In this document: piece after piece, positions 16,367 through 26,709 of the stretch
How positions within the stretch are numbered: the stretch's first letter is position 1
Layout of the letters: every line of letters begins with the position of its first letter
NCBI GenBank assembly: GCA_029252685.1
Contig: JAQXAY010000097.1
Coordinates: forward strand, 1 to 44,908
Direction of reading: 5' to 3'
Length of the DNA stretch: 44,908 nt
Origin: Saprospiraceae bacterium
GTDB taxonomy: Bacteria > Bacteroidota > Bacteroidia > Chitinophagales > Saprospiraceae
Translations under genes and position numbers: made by a program
The notes under the pieces: generated by a model
The model's database searches: none
What the model was told of the DNA's origin: nothing
The model's input: only the letters and a program-made list of their open reading frames with translations

Positions 16367-19300
16367 ATGAGTATCCGAAATCGCATTTCGTACCTTTTGT
16401 TCATACTATTGAGTATGAATTCTTATGAACTGAAAGCTCAGTTCAACATTTCCTATGCTGGCGAAACAAGTTTTTTTCTTGATGAAGATTGTAGTGCTGT
16501 ATTTAACCTAAACGGAGTGCTGCCAGTTGTGACTTCAGATATACCTGGGGCGGCAATTACAATAGACTCATTGGATGCTATTCTGACAGGTTATGAGTTT
16601 GATCAAATGATATTAGGTGAGGATCAATTTGATGTTTACTTTAGGTATGAAGACGATCAGGGAAATGACAGTTTGTTTGTATTCGAGATTAGTTTTGAAG
16701 ATACTATTGCACCTCAGTTAGAGTTAGAGGTTGATACAATATATTTGACATGCCCAGGTGAACTTCCAAGTTTAGCAATATATCTAGTTGATGATAATTG
16801 TGATGTGGCTGGGGGCGTTTCTTTGAATAATTTTCCGCTTCAGGATCTTCCAGATTATAACTGTGGACCTACTATTATAGAGGTTACTAATATGATTGTG
16901 GCAGAAGACTTTTATGGCAATAAGGATACTTTGTTTCAGACTGTTTACATGGAGCCAGATACAATAGGCCCTACTGCCATTGTTCCAAACGACACAACTA
17001 TTAACTGTGTTGATGACCTTAATGTCATCTTATCAAATGGATTGATTGATGGTTTTGATAATTGTGGATCTGATTTATCATCTGTGGATTCTTCCTTCCT
17101 GATTGTTGCTGGAGCTTGTTCTGGAGATTTTGTTTACAAACGGTTTTGGACCTTGACAGATTCGTGTGGAAATGTATCTATTGATTCCCAAATGATAACA
17201 GTGCTTGATGACTTAGCACCTGTTTTTACGGTGCCGTCTGATACGGTTGTTTCTTGTGGCGAAAATCTTGATCCATCATTTCTTGGAACACCAACTGCCC
17301 TTGTCGACGAGTGTTCAGGAATATTTGAAGTGACTTATCAAGATGTTTTTGATACCTTATCTTGCCCTAGTGAGCAGCTTTTGACAAGAATATGGTCTGT
17401 CTCAGATAGTTGCATGAATATCGCAATAGATACTCAAGAGATTCAGATTATAGATAGCATCCCGCCAGTATTTACGGGACCGCCTTCAGACAGTATATTT
17501 TTGTTATGTGACCAACTCGCTGCTTTGGATACAATCATGGGACCATCGGGAATTGTCGATGCTTGTTCTAGCTTTATGATTGACACAACAGATGTCATTA
17601 TCAATCAGAGTTGCACAAATACCTATGAAATTGAACGTACCTATTATATTGAAGATGCTTGCTCTAATGTAGACAGCGTCAGGCAAAATATATTTGTTAT
17701 TGATTCTATTCCTCCAGTGTTTACTGTCTCAGGCTCAGACTTCATTATTGCCTGTTCGTCGAATATAAATTTAGATTCACTTTTTTCAATATGGATAACT
17801 AATTATGCCGGTGCAATGGCTGTAGACGCATGTACTGCAGTTGCTGAGCTTAATTGGACTGTGTTGAACGTAGGAACAAATGATCCTGCCTTATTAGATG
17901 ATTTGTCTTGTGATTTGGGTCCTGGAATCCTCTTGAATCAATCTTTTGATTTTGTAGTAGAGGACGATTGTGGAAACCAAGATAAGTTTACCCAGAGTTT
18001 TGAAGTGATTGATACTTCTGCTCCAATAATAAGTTATTGCGGATCAGATATTAATATATCTGCAGAGGATGGCCTTTGTGGTGCAAATTTAGATATACCT
18101 GCTCCTTTTGCAATAGACAATTGTATGAGCAAAGATACTGTTGTTAATATTTCACAGACGGAGATCTTGCAAGCCTCTTCAGATAATCAAACTATTGTTT
18201 TTGGACTTGAGTTTTTGATTCCGGTTCCTAATACATCCATAAGTCCTACTAGCGATTTTTGTATGACTCTCACCTTAAACAATGTCGATGCAGAAGGCTC
18301 AGAAGAGTTTATGTATATCTATGGGGAAGATGGGGTTCAGCTTGGTATAACTTCACCTTCTGATATGCAATGTGGGGTATCTCAGACTCAATTTTCTATT
18401 CCTCTAGCCTTATTTATGGATTGGGCAGTCGATGGAATTATCCAAATCGAACTAGAACCAAATATACCGTCTTCAGGTATAGGTAATGGTATTAATCCTA
18501 TTTGTGGAGTAAGTGGTACAGCGACAATTGATTTATCATATGATGCCATTTCAAGTGACGGCTTATCTTACTTTTATGCTTTAAATGGAGGTGCTTTTGA
18601 ACCACTTGGATCTAACGGTTTAGTAAGTGAATTTCTTGATGTTGGGGTTTATAATATTACATTCAGAGTATTGGATTGTGGATCAAATTCGACGACTTGT
18701 TCAAATATAATAGAGGTTGTAGACGAGGAAGCACCTTCGCTTAGTTGTTCTTCCACGGTTGAGGTATTCTTAACGGAAGATAGTTGTCAACTTGATGTTC
18801 TGTTAACTCTTCCATCGCTCATTGAAGATAATTGTAATCCGGGCTTGTTGAATCAAATTGATTTAGCTAACCAATACTTGCCGTTCGCCCTGAACGCTAA
18901 CTTGGGCTTATCAGTAGCTGATACTGTTTGGTTCAATTTTACTGGAATTTCTTCTAACCAAGTCGGTGATGCAAATTTGCAGATAAACTTGCAGGGAGAT
19001 ATTGATCAGTCTGGAGAATACTACTCGATATTTTTTGTAGACGGGACTCTGATAGGAAACACAGAGATTGGTGGAAGTGACGTTACTTCTGGTTCTTGTT
19101 CAGAAATATCTATTATTAATTTGACATTAGATCAGGCTTTAATAGAGAGCAACGTAGTTAATGGAAATTTAGAAGTTATTTTAATTGCAAACAATCCCTT
19201 TTCACCTGGAATAGATGAAAACGGAATTAATCCGTGTGATGACTTAATTGAGTTGAACGGTGTTAAGATTGATTCGGTTTCGGGAGTGTCCGCATCATTG

Positions 19301-22300
19301 ATGTATAATACATGGGATCTTGAATATTATTTAGACGAAACTCCATTTTTAGGGACGGTTCCAATAACAGATATTTCAGCTAATTATTCAGAATTATTAG
19401 CGAAAGGTGAACATGATATATTTTTTATTGGAACTGATGCTGCTGGCAATTCAGATACGTGTTCTTACACTATCAATTTAAAGGATACTATTAGTCCTAG
19501 TATGATCTGTGTTCCTTTTACAAGCATAGACTTTAATAGTTTGGACCTAGATCCAGTGCAAATAGAAGTTAATCAACTTGATATTGGAAGTTTTGACAAT
19601 TGTGGCTTGAGTAGCCTTTTTACATCTCCAACAGAAATTGATTGTACGGATGCAAATAATGGTTCTGTGATCGTTACCCTGATCGGTATTGATGACTCAG
19701 GAAATCAATCCAGTTGTACCAGTGAACTTGTAATACAAGAAACAGCATTGAATCCTGTTTATGCAGCTATTTGTGAGGGAGATACCTTGCTTAATTTTGT
19801 AAATGTCTGTTTAAGTGATAGCTTATTCCTATTCTCAAATGTTTCGAGTTCCTTTCCTGATTTGTTGTCTTACAAATGGTATAATCCAGATAATGTTGAA
19901 ATTGCGAGTAGCTCTAATCCTGCTATTCCCATAATCAATGGGGTGGATTACAGCGGTGTTTATACGCTTGTAGTCGATGGTCCAAATTCCTGTACCAAAA
20001 CCAGCACTTTTACGGTTAGTACCTCTGATTTGCCAGAGCCAGAGATTCAAGGGTCTGTTACAGGGCTGATTTGTGCTGGTACGAATGTGGATTTAAGTAT
20101 TTCTAATTATGCTGGCATTGCTGATGCAGAATATAATTGGTATAAGGTTGACGCATTTGGACAGCAGCAAATAATAGCGACGACAAATACACCTAATTTT
20201 AATTTAGGAAATGGATTGGCTGCTGGAACTCATTGTTATGCTGTCGAGGTATTTAAGGATTGTTGTTCTGCATTTTCTTTATTGAGTTACTGTGTGGAAA
20301 TTGTCGAACAACCTGTAGCAGTACTTGATAATACAATGATTAGCATTTGTCGTTTTGATGATCTGGAATTATCTGTTTCCCAATCGAATAACCCAGATTG
20401 GGTTTATGAATGGTCCGGCCCTGGTATACCTGTTGGAACATCAGGTCAAACAGCCTTGGTAGAGGCTTATAATCCCAACATGTCAGGCCTTTTCACAATC
20501 TACCTGGAGGTATTTGATGCGATTCTGCCTTCTTGTGCGATTATACCTTTAGAAATTCAAGTCGAAGTATTGGAAAAACCGTCTACGCCTAGTTTAGCTT
20601 TGGATAGTGAGTTGGTATGTGAAGGTGCCGAAGTTACATTTACGGCGAGTGGCGATTTCACAGGGGTTACGGCATATTTTTTTATTGGAGATGAAGTTTT
20701 TGGTTCAGCTGATCCCGAATTTACTTTTATTGATATTCAATTAACAGATCAAACAGATTATCGTGTTGTTACCGCCGGAAATGGTTGTACTTCAGATACT
20801 TCAAATTTGGTGGCGCTAGATGTCATACCTATTCCTGTTTCTGAGATAATTTCAGAAGAGGAGATATGTTCTTCTGAAAGTAGTTATGACCTAGAGGCAA
20901 GTTTTCAAACAGATCTTATATATGCTTGGACCTTGCCAGGAGGTGAAATGGAAAATGGGTTTAAGTATACTATCAATAATCCAGTATCTGGTATATATTA
21001 TCTCGATGTAGATAATGGATATCCAGGTTGTCAAAGCTCCGACACCCTAATTCTAACTGTTTCTAATAATCCTGAAATTCTCTCATTAGAGAACAATGTT
21101 CCAGATTGTTATTTGGGGCCAGATTTTGTTATGGAATTGTCTTATGAATCTGATTCAGATATGCTTTTAGCCGAGCAATGGATATTTGAAGACGATCTTA
21201 TAGGCATTGATTCATTACTAAATATTAGCAACCCTGGGTCCATTAATTCGGGGAGCTACACCCTAGTTCTTCTTGATACAATTACAAATTGTTCTTCGGA
21301 TTCAATTTCTATAATCCTAGATATACCTGAAGAACTGCCGGTCTTGGATTCCCCAAGCGTGCAGGCTGATGATTATATATTTTGTGAAAACGAAGCCGTC
21401 TTGTTTCAGACGAATTCCATGTCTAATGACTCATTGTATTTTTGGATTTTTGACCAAGGTGCAGATTCTATTGAAACTATGGTGCCAGAATTGTTACTAT
21501 CAAATATCAATGATTATGATTTCGATATGATACAGGTTCAATACCTGACAGAAGATAATTGCCTTTCTGAGCTTTCAAATAGTACGATCTACGAAATATT
21601 GGTACTTCCTGAATTGGATGTAGCATATGAGTCCTCTGTTTGTGCAAATGAAAGTATCGACATAAGTGTGTTGAATTGTATAGGAATTGATGGATCAATA
21701 GACTGGGAGCTGCCAGGTAACACAGTTATTGAAGATGCTTGTCAAATTAATGATCAGCAAAGTGTAAGCAACACATATACCTATAGCTTTATGTATGAGG
21801 AATTAGGTTGTGAATCAGATATTTACAGTTTTGATATTACGGTAAATTCACTACCTACGTTAGTTGATTTGGCTACACCGTTCGATTCACTTTGTTTAGA
21901 TCTAGCCAAGCCTATTGAATTGTTCTTGGAAAATCCAGAACCTGGAGTAGACTATGCACTTATCAAGGATGGAGTTGTGTTATTTGGTTTTGATAGTATG
22001 GTTGGGCCCGCAAACTGGGAGCTTCAAAATACATTGATTCCAAGTATGAGCGAGCAATTGATAGAATTTGAAGTAGTGGGTATGTTAGGTTCTTGTGTTT
22101 CTGAGGATACTGCCTCGATAGAGGTCACCATATTTAGCCAGCCTGATAACCTAGCTTTTATAAGTATGGATACATTTAGGCTCTGTGAGAACGATGACTT
22201 TTTTGAGTTGATAGCAGATTTGCCTCCAGCTGAAATTCAGACTATTTGGTCTTCCATTGGTTCAAGTGATCCAATATTTATAAGCCCACAGGAAGCAATC

Positions 22301-23461
22301 ACTAAAGTGGACGGTCTTGACCCTAAAGTATATTATGATTTCGAATGGAGTTTAACTTATGGTGCTTGTGAAGATTACAGCCGTGATACGGCTTCACTTT
22401 ATATTGCTGTTCAAGAACAAGCATTTGTGGGTCTTGATATTGATACCTGCTTGCAAGAAAGTATTTTTGTAAGTGCTCAATCTTCGGTAAATATTCCAGC
22501 GCTTGGCTTTTGGACACAGCCATTAGGTCAGCAATCAATAGTAACTATACCAGGAAATACAAGCACTTTTATAGACTTGAATCCAAATACTCAAACTGAG
22601 TATGAGTTCTATTGGAATCTACCCGATTATGGATGTGGTGCTTCTTCAGATACTTTAAATGTTCGTCTTTTAAATGAATTTCCGATGATTGAGGATGCTG
22701 TGGTAGATGTTTGTGGTGATGGCACATTCCAATTGAATGGAATTGAACCTATAGATTACGAGGGAGTATGGAGTTCACCCGATCAAAACATTGTTTTCCA
22801 GGATGTTAATTTACACAACACTAATGTTAGTAATTTAGTGGAAGGAGCTAATGTTTTCTATTTTGAATTTTTGAATGGAGTTTGTGGATTGGACTATAGA
22901 GAAGAGTTGCTTGTAAATTATACGTTTTTACCGGAAGCTATAAATGATATTGTGGCTATCGACTTCCCTGGCACTAGTGTTTTAATTGATGTATTACTCA
23001 ATGATTTTAATTCTGATTTGGATTTTGATCAATTTACCATTGTGACGGAACCAGAGCATGGATCGATTAGTTTAGACCAGAATGCGGCTCGTTATTTTTC
23101 GGATCAAAATTATGTGGGCCTAGATTCCTTTAAATATGAATTGCAAAGTAATCTATGTGGAAGCAGCAGCATCGCAACGGTTTACATCAATATAGGTGAA
23201 AATGCGAATTGTGATTATATACCAAATATAATTACTCCAAACGAGGATGGCTTCAATGATACATTTATGATTCCATGTAATCCGAAGTATCCGGACAGTA
23301 ACGTTCAGATTTTCAATATATGGGGGGATAAGGTGTTTGAACAAACACCTTATGATAACGAATGGGATGGAGGTTCACTACCTACAGGGACTTATTACTA
23401 TGTCGTGAAGTTTTCGCCGAATACCAAAGAGCTTATAGGATTTTTACATATTCAACGTTAA
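16367..23461 (+). CDS. Giant secreted adhesin-like protein with T9SS type B (gliding motility-associated) C-terminal domain
   Basis: The product is 2364 residues with a signal peptide at residues 1-25 (ends LKAQF). The N-terminal half is a chain of HYR/Ig-like repeats with the phrase 'D(S/D)(I/L)(P/A)PVFT' and paired cysteines. Two related inserts of roughly 140-160 residues interrupt the repeats (about 595-735 and 828-990). The middle (about 1130-2180) has many Ig/PKD-like units of 80-100 residues. A cadherin-like unit follows (about 2185-2270, 'VLIDVLLNDFNSDLDFDQFT', 'VGLDSFKYEL'). The last 85 residues are the CHU_C sorting domain: 'YIPNIITPNEDGFNDTFMIP', 'VQIFNIWGDKVFEQ', 'LPTGTYYYVVKF'. 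It should be exported by T9SS and retained at the cell surface for adhesion or gliding. The ligand is unknown. The stop overlaps the next start by one base (TAATG). Confidence 0.92.
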   Translation: MSIRNRISYLLFILLSMNSYELKAQFNISYAGETSFFLDEDCSAVFNLNGVLPVVTSDIPGAAITIDSLDAILTGYEFDQMILGEDQFDVYFRYEDDQGNDSLFVFEISFEDTIAPQLELEVDTIYLTCPGELPSLAIYLVDDNCDVAGGVSLNNFPLQDLPDYNCGPTIIEVTNMIVAEDFYGNKDTLFQTVYMEPDTIGPTAIVPNDTTINCVDDLNVILSNGLIDGFDNCGSDLSSVDSSFLIVAGACSGDFVYKRFWTLTDSCGNVSIDSQMITVLDDLAPVFTVPSDTVVSCGENLDPSFLGTPTALVDECSGIFEVTYQDVFDTLSCPSEQLLTRIWSVSDSCMNIAIDTQEIQIIDSIPPVFTGPPSDSIFLLCDQLAALDTIMGPSGIVDACSSFMIDTTDVIINQSCTNTYEIERTYYIEDACSNVDSVRQNIFVIDSIPPVFTVSGSDFIIACSSNINLDSLFSIWITNYAGAMAVDACTAVAELNWTVLNVGTNDPALLDDLSCDLGPGILLNQSFDFVVEDDCGNQDKFTQSFEVIDTSAPIISYCGSDINISAEDGLCGANLDIPAPFAIDNCMSKDTVVNISQTEILQASSDNQTIVFGLEFLIPVPNTSISPTSDFCMTLTLNNVDAEGSEEFMYIYGEDGVQLGITSPSDMQCGVSQTQFSIPLALFMDWAVDGIIQIELEPNIPSSGIGNGINPICGVSGTATIDLSYDAISSDGLSYFYALNGGAFEPLGSNGLVSEFLDVGVYNITFRVLDCGSNSTTCSNIIEVVDEEAPSLSCSSTVEVFLTEDSCQLDVLLTLPSLIEDNCNPGLLNQIDLANQYLPFALNANLGLSVADTVWFNFTGISSNQVGDANLQINLQGDIDQSGEYYSIFFVDGTLIGNTEIGGSDVTSGSCSEISIINLTLDQALIESNVVNGNLEVILIANNPFSPGIDENGINPCDDLIELNGVKIDSVSGVSASLMYNTWDLEYYLDETPFLGTVPITDISANYSELLAKGEHDIFFIGTDAAGNSDTCSYTINLKDTISPSMICVPFTSIDFNSLDLDPVQIEVNQLDIGSFDNCGLSSLFTSPTEIDCTDANNGSVIVTLIGIDDSGNQSSCTSELVIQETALNPVYAAICEGDTLLNFVNVCLSDSLFLFSNVSSSFPDLLSYKWYNPDNVEIASSSNPAIPIINGVDYSGVYTLVVDGPNSCTKTSTFTVSTSDLPEPEIQGSVTGLICAGTNVDLSISNYAGIADAEYNWYKVDAFGQQQIIATTNTPNFNLGNGLAAGTHCYAVEVFKDCCSAFSLLSYCVEIVEQPVAVLDNTMISICRFDDLELSVSQSNNPDWVYEWSGPGIPVGTSGQTALVEAYNPNMSGLFTIYLEVFDAILPSCAIIPLEIQVEVLEKPSTPSLALDSELVCEGAEVTFTASGDFTGVTAYFFIGDEVFGSADPEFTFIDIQLTDQTDYRVVTAGNGCTSDTSNLVALDVIPIPVSEIISEEEICSSESSYDLEASFQTDLIYAWTLPGGEMENGFKYTINNPVSGIYYLDVDNGYPGCQSSDTLILTVSNNPEILSLENNVPDCYLGPDFVMELSYESDSDMLLAEQWIFEDDLIGIDSLLNISNPGSINSGSYTLVLLDTITNCSSDSISIILDIPEELPVLDSPSVQADDYIFCENEAVLFQTNSMSNDSLYFWIFDQGADSIETMVPELLLSNINDYDFDMIQVQYLTEDNCLSELSNSTIYEILVLPELDVAYESSVCANESIDISVLNCIGIDGSIDWELPGNTVIEDACQINDQQSVSNTYTYSFMYEELGCESDIYSFDITVNSLPTLVDLATPFDSLCLDLAKPIELFLENPEPGVDYALIKDGVVLFGFDSMVGPANWELQNTLIPSMSEQLIEFEVVGMLGSCVSEDTASIEVTIFSQPDNLAFISMDTFRLCENDDFFELIADLPPAEIQTIWSSIGSSDPIFISPQEAITKVDGLDPKVYYDFEWSLTYGACEDYSRDTASLYIAVQEQAFVGLDIDTCLQESIFVSAQSSVNIPALGFWTQPLGQQSIVTIPGNTSTFIDLNPNTQTEYEFYWNLPDYGCGASSDTLNVRLLNEFPMIEDAVVDVCGDGTFQLNGIEPIDYEGVWSSPDQNIVFQDVNLHNTNVSNLVEGANVFYFEFLNGVCGLDYREELLVNYTFLPEAINDIVAIDFPGTSVLIDVLLNDFNSDLDFDQFTIVTEPEHGSISLDQNAARYFSDQNYVGLDSFKYELQSNLCGSSSIATVYINIGENANCDYIPNIITPNEDGFNDTFMIPCNPKYPDSNVQIFNIWGDKVFEQTPYDNEWDGGSLPTGTYYYVVKFSPNTKELIGFLHIQR

Positions 23462-24423
23462 TGCTAGAACCTATGAAAAAGATACTTACAGCAGTTTTTT
23501 GTTTGATTTGCTTTGGATCCTTTGCACAGCAGGAGGTTCTAACATCAAATTTTATGATGAATAAATTGTTTTACAATCCAGGCTTTGTAGTTGAAGAAAA
23601 GTCTCCTGTCTTAGTTGCTCAGGTTCGGTCACAATGGCTGGGGGTAGACGGAGCACCTAATCTTCAGAAAGCTAGTTTTTCTATGCCTTTTTTGAATAAC
23701 AGAGTTGGTGGAGGTCTAACGATAAGTAATTTCACAGCAGGGATTACTTCGGAACAAACAGTTAGTGCTATTTATGGGTACCGATTGCGTTTTGGAAGAG
23801 GAAGTTCAATGTTGATGGGGATGAATGTGGATTTGAATTCTTATGGTGTTGACTATAGCGATGAGCGATTGAAGTTTATTCATAATATAGAGGACGACCC
23901 AAGTATTATCAATGGGTTTCAAAGTAAATTTCTTTTTAATGTAGGTTTGGGGGCCTATTTTAGTTCTGAAAAATTCTATATGGGATTCTCAATCCCTGGA
24001 ATGATAGAGGAAAACATTGAGTTTGTTCCAGAGGAGAACGGCCAAAGTATTGGCGTGAGGCATTTTTATTTTATGGGAGGTGGCGATATTGAACTAAAGA
24101 AGGGAAATATTCTACAGCCTAACCTTTTGATACGCTACGTATCGGAGTCTTACTTGAACTTGGAATTTAATCTAATGTACAATATTGAAGACAAACTTTA
24201 TTTAGGAGCGACTTATAGAAATGGAGGAATAAGCTTTGGTGTTTTTGAATCTGCTAGCGTGATCATTGGGACACATCTCTCGCCAAAAACTTTATTGGCT
24301 TTCAGTTACGACATTACTCTTAGTTCTATAAGTACCTATAGTGCAGGTTCTTTTGAGGTTATGATTAAATATCGAGCACTCAAAAAAGGAAGTAAACGCA
24401 TAGGTAATCCAAGGTATATGTAG
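23461..24423 (+). CDS. PorP/SprF-family type IX secretion membrane protein
   Basis: Starting at the ATG overlapping the adhesin stop (23461), the product is 320 residues with a signal peptide ending FGSFAQQ; the ATG at 23473 (MKKILTAVF) is an equally good start by signal-peptide form. The family blocks are 'NKLFYNPGFV', 'RSQWLGVDGAPNLQKASFSMP', 'GGGLTISNFTAGITSEQTVSA' and 'YGYRLRFGRGSSMLMGMNVD', followed by repeated amphipathic strands of a beta-barrel. SprF in Flavobacterium johnsoniae is needed to secrete the adhesin SprB, and SprF-like genes usually sit beside type B substrates. The one-base overlap points to coupled translation with the giant adhesin, its likely client. Confidence 0.92.
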   Translation: MLEPMKKILTAVFCLICFGSFAQQEVLTSNFMMNKLFYNPGFVVEEKSPVLVAQVRSQWLGVDGAPNLQKASFSMPFLNNRVGGGLTISNFTAGITSEQTVSAIYGYRLRFGRGSSMLMGMNVDLNSYGVDYSDERLKFIHNIEDDPSIINGFQSKFLFNVGLGAYFSSEKFYMGFSIPGMIEENIEFVPEENGQSIGVRHFYFMGGGDIELKKGNILQPNLLIRYVSESYLNLEFNLMYNIEDKLYLGATYRNGGISFGVFESASVIIGTHLSPKTLLAFSYDITLSSISTYSAGSFEVMIKYRALKKGSKRIGNPRYM

Positions 24424-24544
24424 ATATAATCTCTAGGTCAACAAATTTTTTTTTGTTTTTTGTATTTCAATTGTGATTTGTTGCGTTATATAAAATTATA
24501 TATAACTATATTATAGTAATCAGTGAAGTTCAAAATAAATCTTA

Positions 24545-26614
24545 ATGAAAAAAAATTTCAAAATCTATAGATTTGGGATAAGCCTAGGTATGTTGATTCT
24601 TTTGAGTGTGAATATTTACGCTCAGGAAAATAAAGTAAAATCTAAGACTTCTGAGGATAAATACGACAAACCCAGTCATTGGAATCAAGTTAAGCTTGAT
24701 AATACTGCTGCTATAAATTCTGAGCGGATAGAATTTTCTCCAGCCTTTTACAAGAACGGAATTGTATTTGTGTCTTCAAGGAAGAAATGGGGGGATGTCG
24801 ATCGATCTATTGATGAAACATTTTTTGACCTTTACTACAGTGATTTGGATGGTCTAAATCGTCCGATCGAGCCTACAAACTTCTCCAGAACAATAAATAC
24901 AGACTTGCATGAAGGCCCTTGTTCTTTCAACATTACCGGGGATGTGATGTTTTTTACACGAAATAATTATAAGGACGGAAAACAGTATACAGATACTTCT
25001 GGAAAAGTTGGTACTAAGATATATAGAGCGAGAAAGGGCGAGTACGATTGGGAGAATATTGAAGAATTGGCATTTAATTCAGATGAATATTCCTGTCAGC
25101 ATCCAAGTTTATCTTCAGACGGTAAACGCTTATATTTTTCTTCAAATATGCCAGGAGGTAAAGGAGGTTACGATCTGTATTTTGTCGAATGGACAAGAAA
25201 TGGTTGGTCGTCTCCTGTAAATCTTGGACCAGAGGTCAACACAAAATTCAACGAAGCTTTTCCTTTTACCCATGATTCTGGCTTTCTTTTTTATGCATCG
25301 GATAATAAAAAAAGTATGGGAGGGTTGGACAATTTCATGGTCGATCTCGAAAGCGAGGATAGTTGGAAATCTATTGCCCTAGGAACGCCATTCAATTCTT
25401 CAATGGATGATTTTGGAATGCTCATTAGTGAGGAGGGAGATTTTGGGTTCTTTACCTCGAATAGAAGTGAAAGTATGGGCAAGGATGACATTTACAGTTT
25501 TTCTTTTGAAGGCGGTATACCGTTTATCAAAGAAAAAGTGGAGGTTCCATCTGTGGTGCTAGTGTTTGATGTTGAAGATAAATCTTTTATCAACAATGCC
25601 GAGATACGATCCTTTTTGTTGAAATCAGATGGGGGATTTGAGGATGCAGCAGTCTACGAGGTTGCTCTTGATAATTCTGCAGACGAAAAACTTAATTTCG
25701 AGCTACTCAAAAAGGAGCTTTTTTCTGTGGGAGAACCTGATGAATTCACAGGAAAAGATGGAAAAGCATATTTACCCTTGGTGCAAAGTAAAGATTATAT
25801 TATAAGTGTAATGGCGGAAGGATATGATCCTGTCGAAATACCTATAGAGGACTTGTTTGTTCGTAAGAATGTCCAACGGGAGATCGTTGTTCCAATGAAA
25901 AAGACAGATTGCTTATCTGTTGCAGCTTATGTAAAGGATAAGCAAAGTGGACGGGTCCTTGAGGGTATACAAGTTGAAGTGACGGATGAAACAGAACGCA
26001 AGAAGAAAATAGTATACTCTGATGCCGAGGGAAGGGTAGAATTGTGTCTTAAAAAATTATATAAGTATAGTTTGAAAACACTTGCTGCAGATTATAATAC
26101 AGCTGAGATGTCATTGGCTCCCTTGAGTTCAGAGGAATCTGATATCGCAAAGCTGGATATCCTTTTTGAGTTGGAAAAGTCTAATAATGAATTGCTTACA
26201 GAGTCCCTTAAAGAAGGGGTTACTATTGTACTTGAGAATATCTATTACGATTTTGATAAGTCTGCAATTCGCACAGGTGATGCCCTTGAGCTAGATGCTC
26301 TAGCTACTATTTTAAAAGCATATCCTAGTATAGAAATCGATCTAATTGCTCATACGGATTCGAGGGGGAAGAAGGATTATAATCTCTTTCTTTCAGAGGA
26401 ACGAGCTGTTTCGGCAAAGAATTATCTCATTGCTAAAGGGATTCAAGATAATAGGGTGCGAGCAATAGGTAAGGGGGAGGAAGTACTTAGGAATTCATGT
26501 TTTGATGGAGTCAAGTGTACAGATCTCGAACACCAATATAATCGTAGAACGGAAGTAATTATTCGGAAAATGGATGAAGAGTCTTCTCTCCGATTTGTAA
26601 AAAAGAATCAATAG
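24545..26614 (+). CDS. OmpA-family protein with PD40 propeller repeats
   Basis: The product is 689 residues. A signal peptide (residues 1-27, ends NIYAQE) is followed by WD40-like PD40 repeats (about 55-330; 'HPSLSSDGKRLYFSSNMPGG', 'GGYDLYFVEW', 'NEAFPFTHDSGFLFYASDN', 'DDIYSFSF'). Two regulatory-like beta domains follow (about 335-455 and 460-550). The C-terminal OmpA domain (about 565-680) contains 'NIYYDFDKSAIRTGDALELD', 'IDLIAHTDSRG' and 'NRRTEVIIR', the peptidoglycan-binding signature. The layout is that of PorE-like T9SS/gliding proteins without the N-terminal TPR. There is no lipobox. It probably anchors the neighbouring SprF-like barrel to the wall. A 121-base AT-rich gap separates it from that gene. 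Confidence 0.92.
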   Translation: MKKNFKIYRFGISLGMLILLSVNIYAQENKVKSKTSEDKYDKPSHWNQVKLDNTAAINSERIEFSPAFYKNGIVFVSSRKKWGDVDRSIDETFFDLYYSDLDGLNRPIEPTNFSRTINTDLHEGPCSFNITGDVMFFTRNNYKDGKQYTDTSGKVGTKIYRARKGEYDWENIEELAFNSDEYSCQHPSLSSDGKRLYFSSNMPGGKGGYDLYFVEWTRNGWSSPVNLGPEVNTKFNEAFPFTHDSGFLFYASDNKKSMGGLDNFMVDLESEDSWKSIALGTPFNSSMDDFGMLISEEGDFGFFTSNRSESMGKDDIYSFSFEGGIPFIKEKVEVPSVVLVFDVEDKSFINNAEIRSFLLKSDGGFEDAAVYEVALDNSADEKLNFELLKKELFSVGEPDEFTGKDGKAYLPLVQSKDYIISVMAEGYDPVEIPIEDLFVRKNVQREIVVPMKKTDCLSVAAYVKDKQSGRVLEGIQVEVTDETERKKKIVYSDAEGRVELCLKKLYKYSLKTLAADYNTAEMSLAPLSSEESDIAKLDILFELEKSNNELLTESLKEGVTIVLENIYYDFDKSAIRTGDALELDALATILKAYPSIEIDLIAHTDSRGKKDYNLFLSEERAVSAKNYLIAKGIQDNRVRAIGKGEEVLRNSCFDGVKCTDLEHQYNRRTEVIIRKMDEESSLRFVKKNQ

Positions 26615-26670
26615 GGCAAGTTTTTTTTAAATCTGTTTAGTCAATTACAATGTTATTTGAATTTATAAGA

Positions 26671-26678
26671 TAATTTTG
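26671..26678 (+). promoter_or_regulatory. -7 box before the small type B protein gene
   Basis: TAATTTTG fits TAnnTTTG and lies 31 bases before the ATG at 26710, in the 95-base gap after the OmpA-type gene. This suggests the last gene of the cluster has its own promoter. Confidence 0.5.
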
Positions 26679-26709
26679 CAGATAGTACAATCAAAAGACT
26701 TGACACACT

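Noticed and set aside
16174-16404. A 76-codon minus-strand frame ahead of the giant adhesin
   Set aside because: It overlaps the adhesin signal peptide region on the other strand, has no recognisable start context and no domain; treated as a chance frame.
16700-18000. Possible tandem DNA repeats in the adhesin gene
   Set aside because: The repetition is at protein-fold level only (HYR-like units); the DNA copies are too diverged to count as nucleotide repeats.
24485-24506. GTTATATA/TATATAAC inverted repeat before the OmpA-type gene
   Set aside because: Low-complexity AT sequence in an AT-rich gap; symmetry of this quality is expected by chance.
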